Shown here in pieces: positions 58,242-64,000 of a stretch of 64,000 bases of DNA (positions are counted from its first letter, which is position 1; the number at the start of each line of letters is the position of its first letter). A model generated the notes under the pieces. The model did no database searches. It had not been told where the DNA came from and saw only the letters and a program-made list of their open reading frames with translations. Source of the DNA: Marinomonas shanghaiensis. GTDB lineage: Bacteria > Pseudomonadota > Gammaproteobacteria > Pseudomonadales > Marinomonadaceae. The DNA lies in the NCBI RefSeq assembly GCF_003259175.1, contig NZ_QGOK01000003.1:434001-498000 (forward strand), read 5' to 3'. The translations under genes and the position numbers were made by a program.

Positions 58242-58278
58242 ATAAACATTATTTAGTCTATTTTTGGAACTACTTAAC

Positions 58279-60492
58279 ATGAATCAAAGCCTCAATATTC
58301 GTTTGTCAGAAAAGAAAGCCAAACGCCATCCATTGGTGTTAACTGGCATTGCTTTCGCTGTATCTGCCTCGCTATCTAACCAAGTAAAAGCAGAAGAGGA
58401 AAACCTAAATACTTTGTTGATAGAGGACACTGAGCTTGCGAGTGATGCGAACCCTTATAGTGAGCAAGGTGCACCTTATAAAGCTAAGAGGATGTCTGAT
58501 TCCAAATACACTCGTGATATTGCTGAAACACCAAAAACGATTACCGTGTTAACAAAAGATGCAATTGAAGAGTCTGGTAAAACAGACCTAGAAAGTATTT
58601 TGAGTGCACAGCCAGGTATCACACTAGGAACGGGTGAGGGTGGTAACTCGTTTGGCGATCGATACATCATTCGTGGTTATGAAGCGCGCAGTGATGTCTA
58701 TACTGATGGCTTGCGTGAGCCTGGGCTCATCTCTCGTGAAACCTTTGCGCTTGAACAAGTAGAAATATCCAAAGGTCCAAGCTCGACATTTGGTGGGCGT
58801 GGTACAACTGGTGGTGCAGTTAACTCTGTTACAAAAAAACCATCTTACGATGAAGATTTTTCCATCATAAGCGGTACTCTCGGTACAGATAATAAGCAAC
58901 GTTATACACTTGATACAAACAAGGCAGTTAATGAGGAAGTAGCAGTGCGTTTCAATGCGCTTTACTCTGAAGCTGATGTTCCTAATCGTGCTCCTGCAGG
59001 TACTCAGCATGAAGGCTTTTTGTTATCGGGTGTTTATGAACCAAATGCTGATGTTGCTATTAATGCTGACTATTACTACTTCCGAGCAGATGATAGGGAA
59101 GATGTTGGTCATGCTCTTGATCGATCAACAGGGAGTTTTAATAAGTATGACTATGTAGGACAAGATGGTTTAGATTTTAAAAATAGTGAAGCGGATATAG
59201 CCACAGTAAAGATAAATGCTTATCTTTCTGATGACTTGCGTATGGAAAATAAAACTCGTTACGGTGAAACGGTAAACGAATATGTTGTTTCTATGGCAAG
59301 AGGCACAGGAATAAGAAGTTTTTCTGGCTGGCAAGAGAATGAGTATATTGGTAACCAAACAAACTTTATCTGGGATGCAGAACTATTTGGTAAGAAAAAT
59401 AGTGTTGTTACTGGTGTCGAGTATGCAAATGAAAAAACAGATACGGGTAGCTATACAATAAATCAAACGAACTCTTTTACACTTGATCCTTATAATGCAA
59501 ATAATAATTTATGGAAGGGCTCTGTTACTAGAAATGATGCAGCTAATAGTTTAAAACTGCAGACATTGTCTGCTTACCTTATGGATACCATTACATTATC
59601 CGATAATTGGGAGATACATGGTGGTGTCCGTTATGATTATTTTAACTATGATGCTGACGTATTGTTTCGTGGTAATACGGGGACGACAAATGTTGAGTTC
59701 AATGATGGCTTCCTTAATGGCCATCTAGGTGCTGTTTTCTCTCCATGGGAACACGGTAATGTGTATGGATCATGGTCGACATCATCTAATATAAATGGTG
59801 GAGAAGTCGATGCGGTTAGTCAATGTGGCTATGGTGGCATTTGTTTAGATTCTGATGGTAATTATAAAAATGCTGAGCCAGAGCAGTCTACAAATTTGGA
59901 GCTAGGAACAAAATGGAACTTAATGGATCACAAGTTATTGCTTACAGCAGCAGCATTTCAGATTACTAAAGACAAGGTCATTGAGGGTGGGAATGACTCT
60001 TATGCATCGGGTGGTTCTCTTAACACAGGGAAAAACCGAGTCCATGGCGTGGAATTAGGTTTGTCTGGTAATTTGACAGATAACTTGAGTGGTCAGGTTG
60101 GGCTTGCATTAATGAAATCTAAAACACTTAAATCTTTTGATGAAGACAATGTAGGCCGACCTAAAGCAAATTTTGCAGAACGTAGCTTTAACGGCCAGCT
60201 CAAATATCAATTTACACCTAAATTTGCTTTTGGTGCTATCGCAACATATTCAAGCGAAATGTTAGGTGGTCAGCCTGATGCAGGCTCAGATCCTGATACT
60301 GTTGTTAGAACGCCATCGTATGTTGTTTATGATGCTTTTGCGTTATATGAGGTAAGTAAGAACTTTGATATTCAAGCTAACGTACAAAACTTAACAGATA
60401 AAGAATACTATACGGCGATTTACCGTGGCGGTAGTATTGCATATCTTGGCGATGGCCGTTCTGCTAGTGTGACAGCGAAGTACAAGTTTTAA
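58279..60492 (+). CDS. TonB-dependent siderophore receptor
   Basis: A 737-residue outer membrane receptor. A signal peptide (LTGIAFAVSASLSNQVKAEE) is followed by a plug domain (DIAETPKTITVLTKD; YIIRGYEARSDVYTDGLR; EISKGPSSTFGGRGTTGGAV) and a 22-strand barrel ending in YKF with the terminal Phe. It resembles FiuA/PiuA-like receptors for catecholate or xenosiderophores. I use the ATG at 58279 over a TTG at 58264. A Fur-like site lies upstream and a PiuC-type gene follows, supporting an iron role. Confidence 0.92.
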   Translation: MNQSLNIRLSEKKAKRHPLVLTGIAFAVSASLSNQVKAEEENLNTLLIEDTELASDANPYSEQGAPYKAKRMSDSKYTRDIAETPKTITVLTKDAIEESGKTDLESILSAQPGITLGTGEGGNSFGDRYIIRGYEARSDVYTDGLREPGLISRETFALEQVEISKGPSSTFGGRGTTGGAVNSVTKKPSYDEDFSIISGTLGTDNKQRYTLDTNKAVNEEVAVRFNALYSEADVPNRAPAGTQHEGFLLSGVYEPNADVAINADYYYFRADDREDVGHALDRSTGSFNKYDYVGQDGLDFKNSEADIATVKINAYLSDDLRMENKTRYGETVNEYVVSMARGTGIRSFSGWQENEYIGNQTNFIWDAELFGKKNSVVTGVEYANEKTDTGSYTINQTNSFTLDPYNANNNLWKGSVTRNDAANSLKLQTLSAYLMDTITLSDNWEIHGGVRYDYFNYDADVLFRGNTGTTNVEFNDGFLNGHLGAVFSPWEHGNVYGSWSTSSNINGGEVDAVSQCGYGGICLDSDGNYKNAEPEQSTNLELGTKWNLMDHKLLLTAAAFQITKDKVIEGGNDSYASGGSLNTGKNRVHGVELGLSGNLTDNLSGQVGLALMKSKTLKSFDEDNVGRPKANFAERSFNGQLKYQFTPKFAFGAIATYSSEMLGGQPDAGSDPDTVVRTPSYVVYDAFALYEVSKNFDIQANVQNLTDKEYYTAIYRGGSIAYLGDGRSASVTAKYKF

Positions 60493-60519
60493 TCATAATT
60501 CATTATTACAATCTATCCC

Positions 60520-60556
60520 TAACGCAATCAGGAGTATTCCTGATTGCGTTAATTTG
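60520..60556 (+). terminator. Hairpin between the receptor and piuC-type gene
   Basis: TAACGCAATCAGGA (60520-60533) pairs over 14 bp with its complement at 60538-60551, loop GTAT, then ATTTGTTT. It may lower rather than stop transcription into the next gene, which starts 24 bases on. Confidence 0.6.
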
Positions 60557-60574
60557 TTTCTGATGCGAGGAAAT

Positions 60575-61258
60575 ATGTTAATCACTATTCCAAATGTTTT
60601 GTCCGAGCATGAACTCCAGCAGTATCGGCTGCATTTGAGTTCTGCTGATTGGGAAAGTGGTGTCAGTAGCGCTGGTGAACAATCTCTTTCCGTAAAAAAA
60701 AACCTGCAATTGAATCCAGATAGTAAGTTGGCTCAACAATTAGGCGACCATATATTGCAAGCGCTGTCTGAAAATACTAGGTTTGTTTCTGCCGCCTTGC
60801 CATTAAAAATTTCCTCTCCTATGTTTAATCGTTATCAAAATGGCGGTCATTATGGCTGGCATGTAGATAATGCTATTCGAATTATTCCTGGTACACCGAT
60901 TCGTTTAAGGACAGATTTATCGGCGACTGTTTTTTTGAACGATGCTGATGATTACGTTGGCGGCGAGCTTTGTATTAGAGATACGTATGGTGAGCATCAA
61001 GTAAAATTAAAAGCAGGTGATATGGTGTTATATCCTTCTACTAGTTTGCATCAGGTGTTGCCTGTCACAAAAGGTCAGCGGCTCGCCAGCTTTTTGTGGA
61101 TTGAAAGCATGGTTCGAGATCATGAACAACGTGAAATTCTATTCGACCTTGATCAAAACATTCAAATATTAGGTGCTCAGCATGGTTTGGATAATCCTCA
61201 AGTGGTGAATCTAAGTGCCTTGTATCACCGTTTAATTCGACTGCATGTAGATACCTAA
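60575..61258 (+). CDS. piuC: PKHD-type Fe(II)/2-oxoglutarate hydroxylase (PiuC/YbiX family)
   Basis: A 227-residue dioxygenase. The iron triad is His96 and Asp98 (YGWHVDNA) and His159 (TSLHQVLPV), with Arg169 for 2-oxoglutarate. The family is encoded beside TonB receptors (piuA-piuC, fiu-ybiX) but its substrate has not been settled to my knowledge. The ATG at 60575 follows GAGGAAAT and gives the standard family length; an upstream start at 60554 is rejected. Its stop is immediately followed by the next ATG. Confidence 0.92.
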   Translation: MLITIPNVLSEHELQQYRLHLSSADWESGVSSAGEQSLSVKKNLQLNPDSKLAQQLGDHILQALSENTRFVSAALPLKISSPMFNRYQNGGHYGWHVDNAIRIIPGTPIRLRTDLSATVFLNDADDYVGGELCIRDTYGEHQVKLKAGDMVLYPSTSLHQVLPVTKGQRLASFLWIESMVRDHEQREILFDLDQNIQILGAQHGLDNPQVVNLSALYHRLIRLHVDT

Positions 61259-62353
61259 ATGACGACATCTATTATTCCTTCTGATGCCTTGTGTGTTGCT
61301 GATTATGAGCATCTTGCCAAAGAAGTATTGCCTCATAGTATTTATGAATATATTTATGGTGGAGGTGGTGATGAGTTCACTCTTAAGCAAAATCGTACGG
61401 CGCTCGATGCTATTCAGCTTTGGCCTAGAGTTCTAAATGATGTTACTCATGGTACAACTGCGACTTCAATACTTGGTGAGTCTTGGCGTTCTCCTATTAT
61501 GTTGGCACCGGTTGCATTTCAGCGCATTGCTCATGAAGAAGGGGAAATCGCCACGGCGCAAGCCGCAAGCGCTTTGGAAGTGGGCATGATGGTGAGTACG
61601 CTGGCTAGCCATACTTTAGAGCATATTGCAGAGAAGCTAACCAGTCCTAGATGGTTTCAGCTGTATTGGCAGTTGGATCGTAGCTTCAATTTAGAGCTTA
61701 TTCAGCGAGCCGAGGTGGCAGGCTATACGGCTTTAGTGGTTACCGTTGATTCTGCCATTCATGGTATTCGTAACCGAGCACAAAGAGCCAAATTTGCTTT
61801 GCCGGATAATGTTACAACGGTGAATCTTGTTAATCGCCCACCTTTGCCTTCCAGTACTTTCACGCCAGATCAGAGTATTGTTTTTCAGGGGATGATGAGC
61901 GAAGCGCCAACTTGGGAGGACATTGCCTGGTTGATCAAGCAAACCACCTTACCTGTTTTAATAAAAGGAATTTTGCATCCAGCTGATGCCATTAAGGCTA
62001 AGTCTATTGGTGCCAAAGGCATTGTTGCTTCCAACCATGGCGGTCGAACATTGGATTGTGTGCCTAGCGCAATGGAGGTGTTACCTCTTATTCGTCAGTC
62101 AGTGGGAGACGATTTTACCATCTTGATGGATGGGGGGATTCAGCGTGGTACTGATGTGTTTAAGGCGATAGCACTCGGTGCGAACGCGGTCTTAATCGGT
62201 CGACCTCAGATTTATGCTTTGGCAGTGGCTGGAGCCGCGGGTGTGGCGCATATGCTGCGTATTCTTCGAGAAGAGCTAGAGGTTGCCATGGCGTTGGCTG
62301 GGACGGCAACCATTGATGAGATTGGTCCTGATTGTCTCTATAAGTCTCGTTAA
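61259..62353 (+). CDS. FMN-dependent alpha-hydroxy-acid oxidase/dehydrogenase
   Basis: A 364-residue enzyme of the glycolate oxidase/lactate dehydrogenase family. The FMN site has MLAPVAFQR and QLYWQ, the phosphate-binding DGGIQRGTDVFKA and GRP; the catalytic base is His260 with Arg263 in SNHGGRTLD. There is no cytochrome domain or membrane-binding helix. Starts on the base after the piuC stop, so co-translated. The substrate is unknown; the neighbours suggest an iron-related or siderophore-derived hydroxy acid, by inference only. Confidence 0.9.
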   Translation: MTTSIIPSDALCVADYEHLAKEVLPHSIYEYIYGGGGDEFTLKQNRTALDAIQLWPRVLNDVTHGTTATSILGESWRSPIMLAPVAFQRIAHEEGEIATAQAASALEVGMMVSTLASHTLEHIAEKLTSPRWFQLYWQLDRSFNLELIQRAEVAGYTALVVTVDSAIHGIRNRAQRAKFALPDNVTTVNLVNRPPLPSSTFTPDQSIVFQGMMSEAPTWEDIAWLIKQTTLPVLIKGILHPADAIKAKSIGAKGIVASNHGGRTLDCVPSAMEVLPLIRQSVGDDFTILMDGGIQRGTDVFKAIALGANAVLIGRPQIYALAVAGAAGVAHMLRILREELEVAMALAGTATIDEIGPDCLYKSR

Positions 62354-62377
62354 TTTAAGGGCAATCTTACTATGATC

Positions 62378-62420
62378 AAAATGCCAGCTACCTTAATCTT
62401 AATAAGAGAGCTGGCATTTT
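62378..62420. terminator. Bidirectional terminator between the oxidase and iron-binding protein genes
   Basis: AAAATGCCAGCT (62378-62389) pairs over 12 bp with AGCTGGCATTTT (62409-62420); an inner CTTA/TAAG pair can extend the stem. Confidence 0.75.
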
Positions 62421-62438
62421 CCGATAGAAGAGGGGGTT

Positions 62439-63482
62439 TTACTTCCAACCCCCTTTATTCATGAGTTCTACCGCCAATCTGTTATTCTCACCTAAAACGC
62501 TTAATGGCAGTGAATCTGCTTTGAACTCCCCAAATGGTTGCAAACTTTTAGGCGGCGCAATTCCCTCAACAACAGGGTATTCTGTATTGGCTTGAGCATA
62601 CCAAGTTTGGCTTTCTTCATTGGTAAGGAAGTCAATCAAACGTCTCGCGTTGCGTAGATTTGTAGCGGAGGCGGTTATTCCTATACCGCTAACATTGATA
62701 TGGGCGCCACGTTCTTTTTCACCTTGGTTAGGCCAAAATAAGGCGACTTTATTATAAATTTCACGCTCTTTAGGGTCATCACTTTGACCAAGTCGGCCAT
62801 AGTAATAAGTGTTGGCTAAGGTTACATCACATACGCCAACTGAAACGGCATTAAGTAAATCAGTATCACCGCCAAAAGGAGGACGAGATAGATTATTCAC
62901 AAACCCTTTAATCCATTCTAAGGTTTTTGCTTGTCCGTTGGCAGCAATCATAGAGGCCACTAATGATTGATTGTAGATATTAGAAGAAGAGCGAGTGCAC
63001 AGGCGTCCTTTCCATTTTGGATCGGCTAAATCTTCATAAGTAGACAGCTCAGATTCAGATACTTTTTTGGGGTTGTAAAAAATAATACGTGCACGCTGTG
63101 ATAAGCCATACCAATAGCCGTCGGGATCTTTTAAGTTAGTTGGTATAACGTCATTTAAGGTATCTGTTTCAATGCTTTGGAGCACGCCTGCTTCCTTGGC
63201 TCGAAACAGTCGCCCAGCATCGACTGTAATAAAAATATCTGCAGGACTGGCGTCACCTTCTGCTTTTAGGCGATTTAATAATATATCAGCGTCACCCGTT
63301 ACTAGATTGACATTTACCCGATATTTTTTCGAATAGGCATCGAGTGCAGGCGTTATCAATGCTTCTTTACGAGCCGAATAGATATTTATTTCACCGCTGG
63401 CAAAAACGATAGGCGAAGAGGTAAAGAACAATGCAGCTAATGATGAGGTCAATAAGCGAAGAGAGAAAGTTTTTGGTTTCAT
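62439..63482 (-). CDS. Ferric iron ABC transporter substrate-binding protein (FbpA/FutA type)
   Basis: A 347-residue periplasmic protein. A signal peptide (LRLLTSSLAALFFTSSPIVFAS) precedes INIYSARKEALI, and NTYYYGRLG carries the tyrosines that bind ferric iron in this family. GVCDVTLAN and GAHINVSGIGI are typical. I use the ATG at 63482 (MKPKTF) over a TTG at 63497. No permease or ATPase gene is adjacent in the window. Convergent with the siderophore cassette. The AT-rich upstream gap has a GATAAT at 63533, too weak to call a Fur box. Confidence 0.9.
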   Translation of the reverse strand: MKPKTFSLRLLTSSLAALFFTSSPIVFASGEINIYSARKEALITPALDAYSKKYRVNVNLVTGDADILLNRLKAEGDASPADIFITVDAGRLFRAKEAGVLQSIETDTLNDVIPTNLKDPDGYWYGLSQRARIIFYNPKKVSESELSTYEDLADPKWKGRLCTRSSSNIYNQSLVASMIAANGQAKTLEWIKGFVNNLSRPPFGGDTDLLNAVSVGVCDVTLANTYYYGRLGQSDDPKEREIYNKVALFWPNQGEKERGAHINVSGIGITASATNLRNARRLIDFLTNEESQTWYAQANTEYPVVEGIAPPKSLQPFGEFKADSLPLSVLGENNRLAVELMNKGGWK

Positions 63483-63627
63483 ACTAATAGCCGTCAATTG
63501 TCTAAATAGAAAGTAGTTGTCATAAATTTATAGATAATTCGTATTAATCGAATTCTAATTCTAAATAAAAATTATTTCTATTCTTAATTGTGATATTTGT
63601 TCTTAGTCCTGAGTATCTCAATACCTT

Positions 63628-64000
63628 CTAAATTTCCGATAACCTAGATAACCATTTAGTCAACTGAAAGCCCATTTTATCGCTGAGTCTTTGTGCGACG
63701 ACTTTGAGCTCTTTTGCGTTACTGCTGTCGACTCTTTTGCCTGCAATAATAACCCAGTTGCCGCTGCCAGTATCCAGTGCTCGAACGTCATTAAAATGTT
63801 GCTTGATGATGGCGGTTAACTCGTGGTTGTTTTTTTGATCGATCCAGCAATTTAACGCTAACCAGCCATCTTCTTTGATGTTCTTCGCACAATTCTCAAT
63901 GAAGCTTGTTTGGAGGACGGCACGATCCATTCCTTCGGTGTTATAGAGATCGGTCATTAATACATCGACTTTTTTTGGCAGGCCATCCGCTATGTAATCA
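63628..64000 (-). CDS. Spermidine-synthase-like protein, C-terminal part
   Basis: The frame runs off the right edge of the window; at least 123 residues are present. VDVLMTDLYNTEGMD, FIENCAKNIKEDGWLALNCW and DTGSGNWVIIAGKR match the second half of the polyamine aminopropyltransferase fold (spermidine synthase-like) with its conserved MTDLY region. The residues that decide polyamine versus other substrates lie outside the window, so a spermidine synthase-like methyltransferase-fold protein is as far as I go. Confidence 0.7.
   Translation of the reverse strand, partial: DYIADGLPKKVDVLMTDLYNTEGMDRAVLQTSFIENCAKNIKEDGWLALNCWIDQKNNHELTAIIKQHFNDVRALDTGSGNWVIIAGKRVDSSNAKELKVVAQRLSDKMGFQLTKWLSRLSEI

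Noticed and set aside
1-64000. tRNA or rRNA genes, CRISPR arrays, insertion sequences, prophage
   Set aside because: No repeat-spacer pattern, transposase, integrase or tRNA cloverleaf was found by eye; gaps are too short to hide large elements.

Overview
The window reads as chromosomal DNA of a marine gammaproteobacterium of the Oceanospirillales, most likely Marinomonas or a close relative. This is inferred from the gene sequences and from conserved gene blocks seen in Pseudomonas-like genomes (ppiB-glnS-cysS, topA-DUF6586-lexA, maf-yceD-rpmF-plsX-fab, DUF2062-comEC-exbBD-lpxK-murB), combined with moderate G+C. It is dense, ordinary core genome: about 68 protein genes, no tRNA or rRNA gene, no CRISPR array, no insertion sequence and no prophage that I can see.

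Layout. 0-6.5 kb: start of acnB (minus, cut by the window edge), a pseudokinase/FGE-like membrane protein, miaE, a small unknown gene, lpxH-ppiB, and queE and queC for queuosine precursor synthesis. 6.5-11.7 kb: a 24-codon membrane micro-ORF, glnS-cysS, uspA and two unknown membrane-anchored proteins. 11.8-18.2 kb: topA with two small followers, lexA, and dinG divergent from lexA over two SOS boxes. 18.2-26.2 kb: rhlB, selO, the run gpsA-DUF4389-sixA-hydrolase-DUF4892-patatin, and maf/yceF. 26.3-31.5 kb: yceD-rpmF-plsX-fabD-fabG-acpP-fabF, the fatty acid core. 31.5-34.5 kb: an unknown gene, a yadGH-type ABC exporter and queF. 34.5-41 kb: a choline-sulfate cluster (betC, a choline/betaine binding protein, a divergent LysR regulator), then an AEC transporter, a second LysR regulator and an aldo/keto reductase. 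41-46.5 kb: bcp, dapA-bamC-purC and lolC-lolD. 46.5-54.8 kb: DUF2062, comEC, exbB-exbD-lpxK-trm112-ptp-murB-murI (tightly overlapping) and a patatin. 55-58 kb: a FabH-like KAS III and pgm. 58-64 kb: an iron region with a TonB-dependent siderophore receptor, a PiuC-type hydroxylase, an FMN alpha-hydroxy-acid oxidase and, convergent to them, a ferric iron binding protein, followed by the C-terminal end of a spermidine-synthase-like gene.

How the genes work together: envelope building is the strongest theme (LpxH, LpxK, BamC, LolCD, MurB, MurI, the Fab set, PlsX, GpsA), followed by translation and tRNA modification (GlnS, CysS, MiaE, QueE, QueC, QueF, L32), DNA topology and SOS (TopA, LexA, DinG), osmoprotectant sulfate-ester use (BetC cluster) and iron uptake.

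The most notable points are: a fusion protein in which both the kinase-like and FGE-like domains lack their catalytic residues; a ComEC homologue without the metallo-beta-lactamase metal motif; familiar operons lacking an expected member at this locus (sulA, fabH/pabC, lolE, kdsB); the receptor-PiuC-FMN-oxidase iron cassette; a 24-codon membrane micro-ORF; and a long unexplained hairpin upstream of acnB. I found no clearly undescribed multi-gene system.
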